Made by a program: the position numbers and the translations under genes
Shown here: positions 1 through 4,659 of the stretch, one piece after another
Layout: each line of letters opens with the position of its first letter
Numbering within the stretch: position 1 is the first letter of the stretch
Origin: Phycisphaerae bacterium
Lineage (GTDB): Bacteria; Planctomycetota; Phycisphaerae; UBA1845; UTPLA1
Reading direction: 5' to 3'
Length of the DNA stretch: 6,744 nucleotides
Assembly: GCA_016935885.1 (NCBI GenBank)
Contig: JAFGQA010000426.1
Coordinates: 1-6,744, forward strand
Notes under the pieces: generated by a model
The model's input: only the letters and a program-made list of their open reading frames with translations
Told to the model about the DNA's origin: nothing
The model's database searches: none

Positions 1-44
1 TCAAGGATCGTGGTTTCCCACTGAGCGGCCCTTTGTGTCGACAT
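1..44 (-). CDS. 5' end of the sigma-54 regulator, second copy in the terminal repeat (partial)
   Basis: The minus strand from 44 to the left edge encodes the same first residues (MSTQRAAQWETTIL) as the regulator that starts at 6701. It has the same GGGAGG ribosome-binding site 8 nt upstream. If the contig is circular this is not a separate gene but the same regulator seen twice. If it is linear, a second regulator copy would run off the left edge. The circular reading is preferred because the identity is exact and stops with the contig ends. Confidence 0.7.
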   Translation of the reverse strand, partial: MSTQRAAQWETTIL

Positions 45-87
45 GGCCATGGCCTCCCGCTGGGCGAGCGCGTTCGTCAGGTGCTAA
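1..87. repeat. 87-bp terminal direct repeat, left copy
   Basis: Bases 1-87 are identical to 6658-6744 at every position. The repeat covers the ribosome-binding site and first codons of the minus-strand sigma-54 regulator. It ends at the in-frame TAG (minus strand) just upstream of that gene. An exact repeat at the extreme ends of a contig is the usual sign of a circular de Bruijn assembly, and 87 is an odd number, as a k-mer overlap would be. Joining the ends gives a circle of 6657 bp. A genuine direct repeat flanking a linear segment cannot be excluded from the sequence. Confidence 0.95.
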
Positions 88-166
88 TCGCGCATTTTAC
101 CACTTCACTCGCGATGGAAGCTATCTTTCTGCACGATTGATAGGGGCCCGGAATCGAGAGTTCTTC

Positions 167-195
167 ATAAGATGTTATTTGTTATATGCTTACAA
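167..195 (-). promoter_or_regulatory. Possible sigma-70-type promoter for the divergent regulator
   Basis: On the minus strand a -35-like TTGTAA (plus 190-195) and a -10-like TCTTAT (plus 167-172) are separated by exactly 17 nt. Each matches its consensus at 4 of 6 positions. The stretch is clearly more AT-rich than its surroundings. If the ends are joined, it sits about 120-150 nt upstream of the regulator start at position 44/6701. The match is moderate and was found by eye only. Confidence 0.3.
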
Positions 196-196
196 A
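178..196. promoter_or_regulatory. Inverted repeat TTTGT-N9-ACAAA, possible operator or activator site
   Basis: TTTGT (178-182) and ACAAA (192-196) form perfect inverted arms around a 9-nt spacer that adds one further pair. The site lies in the AT-rich divergent control region. It overlaps the possible minus-strand -35 element and sits 11 nt upstream of a sigma-54 -24-like element. Enhancer sites for sigma-54 activators are typically short dyads of this kind; the NifA site, for example, is TGT-N10-ACA. Here the TGT/ACA core is spaced by 9. Binding by the local regulator is inference. Confidence 0.3.
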
Positions 197-207
197 GACA
201 AGTGGCT

Positions 208-223
208 TGGCACGGAATGTGAT
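208..223 (+). promoter_or_regulatory. Possible sigma-54 (RpoN) promoter upstream of the cluster
   Basis: TGGCACG (208-214) matches the -24 consensus at all seven positions. GTGAT (219-223) stands where the -12 consensus TTGCW should be, with GG and the second dinucleotide spaced by the correct 10 nt. The usually invariant -12 GC is GA here, which weakens the call. A start about 12 nt downstream would leave only a few bases before the ATG at 240. A divergent sigma-54-dependent activator gene makes such a promoter expected. Confidence 0.35.
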
Positions 224-239
224 AACAGACCCCAACGGT

Positions 240-620
240 ATGAAGGTCGCGATCCCTCATTGGAATGGCCGGGTCAGCCCAGTCTTCGACGTGGCCCGGC
301 ACGTGCTGGTCGTCGAGGTCAACGAGGGCGTCGAGGAGGCACGCTGGGACGTGGAGTTCAACGTGGAGGACCCGCGGCGGCGCGCTGGTCGGCTGACCGA
401 GGTCGGGGCCAACGTCCTGGTCTGCGGGGCGATTTCCTGGTCGTTGGAAATGGCTGTTTCCGCCGCGGGGATCAGGGTGATCCCGCAGATCTGCGGCGAC
501 GTGCCTCGAGTGTTGACGGCCTTCATCGACGGACGACTTGGACAAGATACTTTCTTGATGCCTGGCTGTTGTAGGGGAGGTCGGCGATTCCGCTCACGGC
601 GTCGACGCGGCAGGTGGTAA
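240..620 (+). CDS. NifX/NifB-type dinitrogenase iron-molybdenum cofactor family protein 1
   Basis: This is a 126-residue protein of the Nitro_FeMo-Co fold family (NifX, the NifB C-terminal domain, MTH1175-like). It is a small cytoplasmic RNase-H-like fold that in known members binds metal-sulfur cofactors or precursors. It opens with the family signature MKVAIPHWNGRVSPVFDVA, continues with a GANVLVCGAIS segment, and ends in FLMPGCCRGG followed by an Arg-rich tail (RRFRSRRRRGRW). The ATG at 240 is chosen because homologues begin with this strand. An in-frame ATG at 186 would add 18 residues unlike the family and would overlap the possible control sites. No Shine-Dalgarno is visible at 240, so initiation may be leaderless or weak. 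It is the first gene of the plus-strand cluster. No nitrogenase genes lie nearby, so a specific nif name is not justified. The two adjacent cysteines near the C-terminus could bind metal (inference). Confidence 0.9.
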   Translation: MKVAIPHWNGRVSPVFDVARHVLVVEVNEGVEEARWDVEFNVEDPRRRAGRLTEVGANVLVCGAISWSLEMAVSAAGIRVIPQICGDVPRVLTAFIDGRLGQDTFLMPGCCRGGRRFRSRRRRGRW

Positions 621-681
621 GTGAGATGGCTGCCGGGCCGCGAGGCGGGACCATCCACGAGATCAGAAGGAGGTTACAACG

Positions 682-993
682 ATGCCAGCAGGTGACGGCA
701 CAGGCCCCGTTGGACTGGGGCCCATGACAGGTCGGGGAGCCGGCTACTGCGTCGGATTTCCGTTTCCAGGCTACATGAACGCCATGGGCGGGTGGGCTGT
801 CGATCCCAGGGCGTTTCAGGGCGGCTATCTCCCTTGTGCCTACGGTCCCGCGACGGGGCCTTATGGGTATCCCCCGGCGTACCCGGCGGCTTGGCAGGGA
901 GGACTCGGCTGGTTTGGACGAGGATTCGGTCGCGGTTGGGGGCGCCGCTTCGGCCGGGGGCGTGGCTGGGGCCGCCGTTGGGCCGGCTGGTAG
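682..993 (+). CDS. DUF5320 domain protein 1 with Arg/Gly/Trp-rich tail
   Basis: This 103-residue protein has a strong ribosome-binding site, AGAAGGAGGT at 665-674, 7 nt before the ATG. Its N-terminus carries the DUF5320 signature: GDGTGP, GPMTGRGAGYC and PGYMN within the first 33 residues. The middle is rich in Pro, Tyr and Gly (residues 50-73). The last about 30 residues are an Arg/Gly/Trp/Phe repeat-like tail (GRGFGRGWGRRFGRGRGWGR). It lacks the coiled coil found in the second DUF5320 protein of this window. DUF5320 proteins are commonly encoded beside NifX-type proteins, but their biochemical role is not established. The gene starts 61 nt after the NifX-type gene, consistent with one transcript. 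The low-complexity tail could bind nucleic acid or an acidic partner; this is inference only. Confidence 0.85.
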   Translation: MPAGDGTGPVGLGPMTGRGAGYCVGFPFPGYMNAMGGWAVDPRAFQGGYLPCAYGPATGPYGYPPAYPAAWQGGLGWFGRGFGRGWGRRFGRGRGWGRRWAGW

Positions 994-1172
994 CCCGAAT
1001 CCGATAGGGCCCCGTCTCGACGATGAGTCGGGTCCTCCCAAGCGCAGGTGATCCGGGAAGACCGGTCCATGGGCGAGGGCGGGCACGAGGGATGTCGCGT
1101 GGGCTTCATGTGATTGGCTTGGATAGAGAGTGCGTCTGTCCGGGCCACGGGCGCCACGTGCCTTGCGTATCA

Positions 1173-1201
1173 GACGGGCCCTGCAACCGGGAGGGCCCGT
1201 C
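1173..1201 (+). other. Strong intercistronic stem-loop (10-bp stem)
   Basis: GACGGGCCCT (1173-1182) and AGGGCCCGTC (1192-1201) are perfect inverted complements around a 9-nt loop. It lies in the 270-nt gap (994-1263) between the two DUF5320 genes, where I see no convincing ORF. No T-run follows, so it is not a classic intrinsic terminator. It could block exonucleases, mark a processing site or attenuate transcription into the downstream genes. Confidence 0.6.
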
Positions 1202-1263
1202 CGAAGCACGAAACGACAACGGCCAGAGGTTGAACCAACCTCGCAAGCTGAAGGAGACCTGCG

Positions 1264-1647
1264 ATGCCAGGTGGAGACGGAACCGGCCCGGCCGGAATGG
1301 GCCCAATGACAGGACGAGCGGCTGGCTATTGCATCGGCTATGCCGTGCCTGGATACATGAATTCCGTGGGGCCACAAGGCTTCTGGGGTTGGGGGCGAGG
1401 CGGCGGACGCGGGCGAGGTTGGAGGAACTGGTCTTATCCGATTGGTCCGATCGGATGGCAACGGCCTGCCGCGGGCTATTCCGGATTCGGCGCTCCGGTG
1501 GCACCGTTTGCCGCCCCTTTTGCCGCGGGAATGGGCAGCGATCAGGAACTCGACGTCCTCAAGGGCCAAGCGGAGTACTTCGAGGACGCACTGGACGGTA
1601 TTCGCAAGCGAATCGAGGAACTCGAGGTCAGAGGCAAGCAGGATTGA
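1264..1647 (+). CDS. DUF5320 domain protein 2 with C-terminal coiled coil
   Basis: This 127-residue protein is preceded by AAGGAGA (1251-1257), 6 nt before the ATG. The N-terminal 32 residues repeat the DUF5320 signature almost residue for residue with protein 1 (GDGTGP, GPMTGRAAGYC, PGYMN). A Gly/Arg/Trp stretch follows (residues about 40-60), then a Pro/Ala/Phe-rich segment to about residue 88. The last about 36 residues are charged and heptad-like, a probable coiled coil with the pattern ELxxLKxQAE, then GIRKRIEELE. The same pattern recurs at the C-terminus of the next gene product, suggesting that the two proteins associate. The gene probably arose with protein 1 by duplication followed by tail replacement. 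Function is unknown; the family assignment is firm. Confidence 0.87.
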   Translation: MPGGDGTGPAGMGPMTGRAAGYCIGYAVPGYMNSVGPQGFWGWGRGGGRGRGWRNWSYPIGPIGWQRPAAGYSGFGAPVAPFAAPFAAGMGSDQELDVLKGQAEYFEDALDGIRKRIEELEVRGKQD

Positions 1648-1684
1648 CCGTTGGCGTCAGGCGTTAGTACATGCGAGGATTCGT

Positions 1685-1723
1685 CGCCGGGGTTGCGGGC
1701 AACATCGCGCCGAGACCCCGGCG
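1685..1723 (+). other. Intercistronic stem-loop upstream of NifX-type gene 2
   Basis: CGCCGGGGT (1685-1693) and ACCCCGGCG (1715-1723) are perfect 9-bp inverted arms. The enclosed 21 nt contain a smaller possible hairpin, GTTG-CGGG-CAAC (1692-1703), which would compete with the outer stem. It is followed by only TTT and then, after about 10 nt, by the purine-rich ribosome-binding region of the GTG-started gene. A role in translation control or mRNA processing is possible. A weak terminator is less likely because the T-run is so short. Confidence 0.5.
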
Positions 1724-1753
1724 TTTGCTCTCGAGGAAGGAAAGGGACACAAC

Positions 1754-2458
1754 GTGAAGATTGCAATCACAGCGACAGGAAGCGACTTGAACGCACAGGT
1801 GGATCCACGGTTCGGTCGGTGCCCATGTTACCTGATCGTGGAGACCGATGACCTGAGCTTCGAGGCCATCGAGAATCCCAATATCGCAGTGGGCGGCGGC
1901 GCGGGCATCCAGTCGGGCCAACTCATGGCCGAAAAGGGCGTCAAGAACGTCCTGACGGGCAATTGTGGGCCCAATGCGTATCAGACGCTGTCCGCTGCCG
2001 GTATTGGCATCATCGTCGGCTGTTCGGGCCCGGTTCGCGACATCGTCGAGCGGTACAAGGCCGGGCAGTTCACGACCACCGGCGAGCCGAACGTCGCAAG
2101 CCATTTCGGCACGGGCGCGGCATCGAGCGACCCCACGGCACCGGCGGCGAACCCACCTCAGCCATTCGGGCAGGGCATGGGCCGAGGCATGGGCGGCGGT
2201 CGAGGAATGGGGGGCGGCCGAGGGATGGGCGGTGGTCGAGGGATGGGGGGGGGCGGAGGAATGGGTCGAGGCGGCGGCCGAGGCATGGGCGGTGGCATGG
2301 GGCAGGGCATGGGCCCAGGGGGCGGCAATCCGTCGGCACCGCCCGAGGACCCGGGCGATGAGTTGTCTAGCCTGAAGCGGCAAGCCGAGAGCCTGGGCGA
2401 ACAGATGCAGCAGATTCAACAGCGAATCCAGCGGCTCGAGCAGGAGAAGAACGGTTGA
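1754..2458 (+). CDS. NifX-type cofactor-binding protein 2 with Gly/Met/Arg repeat linker and coiled-coil tail
   Basis: This 234-residue protein starts at GTG 1754, chosen because the family strand KIAITATG begins there. A purine-rich stretch (GGAAGGAAAGGGA) ends 6 nt upstream. Residues 1 to about 106 are a Nitro_FeMo-Co (NifX/NifB-type) domain: DPRFGRCPCYLIV, FEAIENPN, GGGAGIQ, VLTGNCGPNAYQTL and AAGIGIIVGCSG are all typical. Cysteines are at 23, 25, 71 and 90. Residues about 107-140 are a Pro/Ala/Thr linker. Residues 141-191 are a GMGGGR-type repeat. Residues about 202-231 form a probable coiled coil, ELSSLKRQAESL then IQQRIQRLE, which matches the tail of DUF5320 protein 2 position for position. 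Such NifX-plus-coil architecture suggests tethering to the DUF5320 partner. A run of nine G lies inside the linker coding sequence. An upstream in-frame ATG at 1442 overlaps the previous gene and is not used. Confidence 0.88.
   Translation: MKIAITATGSDLNAQVDPRFGRCPCYLIVETDDLSFEAIENPNIAVGGGAGIQSGQLMAEKGVKNVLTGNCGPNAYQTLSAAGIGIIVGCSGPVRDIVERYKAGQFTTTGEPNVASHFGTGAASSDPTAPAANPPQPFGQGMGRGMGGGRGMGGGRGMGGGRGMGGGGGMGRGGGRGMGGGMGQGMGPGGGNPSAPPEDPGDELSSLKRQAESLGEQMQQIQQRIQRLEQEKNG
2183..2254 (+). repeat. Four tandem 18-bp units and a G9 tract coding the RGMGGG linker
   Basis: Four consecutive 18-bp units each encode Arg-Gly-Met-Gly-Gly-Gly (residues 144-167, the last ending in Gly). Third-position differences between units show they are not freshly copied. 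The fourth unit contains nine consecutive G (2245-2253). Less regular Gly/Met/Arg sequence continues to about residue 191. Both the tandem units and the homopolymer could slip in replication. A one-base slip would remove the C-terminal coiled coil. Confidence 0.8.
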
Positions 2459-2535
2459 TTTCGCCAAGCCGGAGATCATCAGAGGGCTACGTTGCCCATA
2501 GCGCCGGCGCCTGGAAGCAGACGAGAGACAAGGTG

Positions 2536-2715
2536 ATGAAGAAGGCAACACTGCTGCAAGAGATCGAGGAACTTGAAGCGCTTCTCCAGCAGACGAAAGC
2601 CAAGAAGCCGCTTCACGATACCGCGGGCACGCATGACGCGATGGTCCTGGAAATCGAGGATGAACTCGCCGACAAGCGGAAGGCCTTTGCCCGCATCGAT
2701 CAGGGAGAGTCCTAG
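2536..2715 (+). CDS. Small coiled-coil protein, 59 residues, unrecognised family
   Basis: The protein begins MKKATLLQEIEELEALLQQT and ends with an acidic/basic helix, LEIEDELADKRKAFARI. The two charged, heptad-like helices are joined by a short turn containing KKPLHDTAGTHD (residues about 24-35), so it may fold as an antiparallel helical hairpin with His/Asp residues at the turn. Start ATG 2536 is preceded directly by an in-frame GTG at 2533 that could also serve. GAGAGA (2523-2528) gives suitable spacing. A longer frame back to a TTG at 2455, overlapping the previous stop, adds 27 residues with no helical character and is thought unlikely. The gene lies 77 nt after NifX-type gene 2 and 84 nt before the ferredoxin. 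It is probably an accessory or scaffold protein of the module; no function is assigned. Confidence 0.7.
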   Translation: MKKATLLQEIEELEALLQQTKAKKPLHDTAGTHDAMVLEIEDELADKRKAFARIDQGES

Positions 2716-2799
2716 CGCCGCGTGATGGTAAGGGACGCCGGTTGAGGAAGACGGATTCGGCGAGGTCATGGAAGGTTCATAGCATAAGGAGATCCTGGA

Positions 2800-3219
2800 A
2801 TGCCTTGGGTGGATCAAGAGCGATGCACCGGGTGTGCCACGTGCGTCGAGGAGTGTCCCACCGGAGCGATCGCGCTCGAAGCGGGCGACGTGGCCGCTAT
2901 CGACGACCAAACCTGCATCCGCTGCGGCACTTGTCATGAGACTTGCCCTGAGGAAGCGGTTCGCCATGACGGGGAACGGCTTTTGCAGAAGGTCGCGGCG
3001 AACCTCGAATGGACGGAACAACTGCTCAAGCACTATAAGACGCCATCGGCGCAGGCGGCATTCATCGGCCGCATCACGAAGTACTTCACGCTACAACGCA
3101 AGGTGGCCGAGCAAACGATTGAAAGACTGAAGGCGATCGAGACTGATGCCCCTCGGATGCTCCGGTCAGCCATTGAGGCGTTGCAGGCCGGCGAGAAGGG
3201 CGGGGCATCGCCCGAGTAA
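2800..3219 (+). CDS. 2[4Fe-4S] ferredoxin-type protein with C-terminal helical extension
   Basis: This 139-residue protein has AAGGAGAT (2786-2793) 6 nt before the ATG. Two complete CxxCxxCxxxCP motifs (Cys 9, 12, 15, 19 and Cys 39, 42, 45, 49, with Pro at 20 and 50) would bind two [4Fe-4S] clusters in a bacterial-ferredoxin fold, giving a cytoplasmic one-electron carrier. Ordinary ferredoxins of this class end at about 55-60 residues. Here a further about 85 residues follow, predicted mostly helical (NLEWTEQLLKHYKTPSAQAA, then GRITKYFTLQRKVAEQTIER). No extra cysteines occur there, so the extension is more likely a docking or oligomerisation domain than another cluster site. It sits directly upstream of a flavoprotein, its likely electron partner (inference). 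The ferredoxin assignment is firm; the role of the extension is unknown. Confidence 0.93.
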   Translation: MPWVDQERCTGCATCVEECPTGAIALEAGDVAAIDDQTCIRCGTCHETCPEEAVRHDGERLLQKVAANLEWTEQLLKHYKTPSAQAAFIGRITKYFTLQRKVAEQTIERLKAIETDAPRMLRSAIEALQAGEKGGASPE

Positions 3220-3315
3220 GCGACGCGAGAGGTCGCGGCGGGCCGCCGGCGGCGGCTGGCGTGCGCGAAGATCTCGGTCACCGGCATCCGGAGGGAGAGA
3301 GAGCCCTCGTACCGG
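3220..3315 (+). other. GC-rich structured spacer between ferredoxin and flavoprotein genes
   Basis: The 128-nt gap holds several dyads. GCGAC-N7-GTCGC (3220-3236) begins at the base after the ferredoxin stop. A perfect 12-bp palindrome GCCGCCGGCGGC lies at 3242-3253. GAGGG-N8-CCCTC (3291-3295 with 3304-3308) can be extended by flanking CCG/CGG with a small bulge. None is followed by a T-run. They may stabilise or separate the transcripts of the two genes. No ORF is convincing here. Confidence 0.45.
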
Positions 3316-3347
3316 AGGAAGGTTGACGTGTGTTTTGGAGGCAGATC

Positions 3348-3953
3348 ATGAGGACGAAGCTTCTTGGCATCTGTTGCAGCCCTCGCAAGGGGAGGGCCAC
3401 TTACCGTGCGATGCAGGCTTGCCTGGCCTCGGCCGAGGAAGTCAGCGACGAGATCGAGACGCAGGTCATCGAGCTGGCCGACAAGGTGATCAATCCTTGC
3501 CGCGACTGCGGCGTCTGCAGAGAGGAGCTAACATGCGGTATTGAGGATGAGTTCCGCGAACTGATCCCCACGCTCGCCGACGAGGACATCAAAGGGATGA
3601 TCATTGGCACGCCTGTCTATCTGTGCTGCATGACGGCCCAGTGCAAGGCCTTCATTGATCGATCGGCGATGTTCCGGCGGAACGGATGGCTCTTCCGAAA
3701 TCGCGTGGGAGGGGTCTTCGCCGTCGGCGGGGTCCGAAACGGCGGGCAGGAACTGACGATACAGGCCGTCCGGAGCGCCATGCTATGCCACGACATGATA
3801 TGCGTCAGCGAGGGCAAGCCGACCGCGCACCTGGGTGGCACGGTCCATAGCGGGCATGAGGGAGGCGTCGAGGCGGATACGTTTGGCTTGGAGACCGTCC
3901 GGAACTTGGGCAGGCGGGTGGCCGAGGTTGCGCTGATGCTCGCCGCGAATTGA
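3348..3953 (+). CDS. Iron-sulfur flavoprotein (Isf)-like, NADPH-dependent FMN reductase/flavodoxin family
   Basis: This 201-residue flavodoxin-like protein starts at ATG 3348, with TTGGAGG (3335-3341) 6 nt upstream. The longer GTG start at 3330 would place the ribosome-binding site inside the gene. The first strand and phosphate loop, KLLGICCSPRKGRATYRAM, should hold the FMN phosphate (SPRKG at 11-15). Cysteines 51, 54, 57 and 63 form CX2CX2CX5C. This is the compact cluster motif of archaeal and bacterial Isf proteins, which bind one [4Fe-4S] next to FMN. The GTPVYLCCMTAQCKAFIDR block (87-105) and the GGVRNGGQELTI block are typical of the FMN-reductase family. Known Isf proteins accept electrons from ferredoxin and may act in oxidant detoxification. 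A ferredoxin gene lies immediately upstream. Extra cysteines at 93, 94 and 99 are notable. The family is firm; electron flow from the neighbour is inferred. Confidence 0.88.
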   Translation: MRTKLLGICCSPRKGRATYRAMQACLASAEEVSDEIETQVIELADKVINPCRDCGVCREELTCGIEDEFRELIPTLADEDIKGMIIGTPVYLCCMTAQCKAFIDRSAMFRRNGWLFRNRVGGVFAVGGVRNGGQELTIQAVRSAMLCHDMICVSEGKPTAHLGGTVHSGHEGGVEADTFGLETVRNLGRRVAEVALMLAAN

Positions 3954-3978
3954 TCCCTCCGATCCGCTGCCGGTCAGG

Positions 3979-4140
3979 TCATTTGTCCAAGGGGGGTTCG
4001 TGTTGACGAATGCCGTCGAGGGCCGCGCGAGCGTAAGCAATGGGTCCGCCTTTAGGGTGGGCCTGTTGCTTCTCGGTGAGCACTGGACCGTTGACCGTAT
4101 CGAGTTTGGCTCGCGGGACGGTTGAATCGCCGTCGTCGAT
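3979..4140 (-). pseudogene. Possible minus-strand gene remnant (C-terminal fragment)
   Basis: In the 214-nt gap 3954-4167, the minus strand reads a protein-like sequence with normal residue mix, including AKLDTVNGPVLTEKQQ and then AYARAALDGIRQHEPPLDK, before a stop at 3979-3981. The open frame continues upstream to 4509, but from about 4140 on it becomes Arg-rich antisense of the plus-strand gene at 4168. It has no good start or ribosome-binding site. It may be the 3' end of a gene that lost its 5' part, or chance. I do not recognise the family. Confidence 0.2.
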
Positions 4141-4167
4141 ACTCGCGGGTCCGGCGCGGACGCGACG

Positions 4168-4659
4168 GTGGACCCGAACCTGCCGACGAGCCACTCGATT
4201 CCGGGGGTGAGGGTCTACCGCGACGTCATAGGCCCGATCATAAAGCCGCTCTTCGTCTCGGCCGCGAAGAGGGTGACGGGTCTGGCCGGCGGTGTATACC
4301 GGACGGCGACGCAACCGGTGGGCGCCGACTTGGTGCAGGCCGCCGGCGAGAAGGGAGCGATTCTCAAGGTTCCCGTTGAGTTGAGGCCTTACGCTGAGCA
4401 CGTCGATGAGTTGAGCCAGGCGGATTGGTGCGCGATCGCGTTGGAGCGCGGAAACGAGATGACGGTGGAGTTCCGAGTTCCGGAGGAGAACCTGCGGATC
4501 CTGATCCACGGCAGTCCTCGCAAGTATGAGCCGGGGGTGCTGGAAGTTTGGTCAGACGATGGGCGTCTGCTGAAGCGGTTCGATCCGAAGCAAGGCGCGG
4601 ACAAGAAGGCGGGTGAGGCGACGACTCAATCGCAACCGACTTCGAGCCGGAGGCGTTAG
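4168..4659 (+). CDS. Hypothetical protein, 163 residues, possibly 5'-truncated
   Basis: I do not recognise this protein. Codon third positions are strongly G/C, as expected for this genome, and the frame reads smoothly: GVRVYRDVIGPIIKPLFV, then a Gly/Ala-rich part, ELRPYAEHVDEL, a probable strand-rich section NLRILIHGSP with VLEVWSDDGRLLKRFDP, and a Lys/Thr/Ser/Arg-rich tail. No signal peptide, clear membrane segment or Cys motif is seen. The GTG at 4168 is the first start candidate after an in-frame TGA at 4123-4125, but it has no good ribosome-binding site. The frame is open from 4126, and also for a long way before that TGA. The gene may therefore have lost its original start or carry a nonsense mutation. 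It begins 214 nt after the flavoprotein gene and may not belong to the same operon. Confidence 0.55.
   Translation: MDPNLPTSHSIPGVRVYRDVIGPIIKPLFVSAAKRVTGLAGGVYRTATQPVGADLVQAAGEKGAILKVPVELRPYAEHVDELSQADWCAIALERGNEMTVEFRVPEENLRILIHGSPRKYEPGVLEVWSDDGRLLKRFDPKQGADKKAGEATTQSQPTSSRRR

Noticed and set aside
186..239. Earlier ATG at 186 for the first NifX-type gene
   Set aside because: The added 18 residues do not resemble the family start. There is no ribosome-binding site, and the stretch holds the likely control elements.
240..620. Naming the first gene nifX
   Set aside because: The fold family is shared by NifX, NifY, VnfX, the NifB C-terminus and many non-nif proteins. There is no nitrogenase context.
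523..1569. Long minus-strand open frame of 348 codons
   Set aside because: It is antisense to the two DUF5320 genes, rich in Arg/Ser/Pro, and matches no recognisable fold. The plus strand has ribosome-binding sites and clear family signatures.
1648..1675. Integron attC-like core near GCGTTAGT
   Set aside because: It lacks the paired inverse core and the full GTTRRRY consensus. No integrase or cassette structure is seen.
2183..2254. CRISPR-like array
   Set aside because: The 18-bp units are contiguous with no spacers and encode an in-frame protein repeat.
2455..2535. TTG start at 2455 overlapping the NifX-type gene 2 stop
   Set aside because: The added 27 residues lack the helical character of the protein. 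ATG 2536 or GTG 2533 gives a coherent coiled-coil start.
1664..2551. Minus-strand open frame of 295 codons
   Set aside because: It is an Ala/His/Ser/Pro repeat produced by antisense reading of the Gly/Met/Arg linker of NifX-type gene 2.
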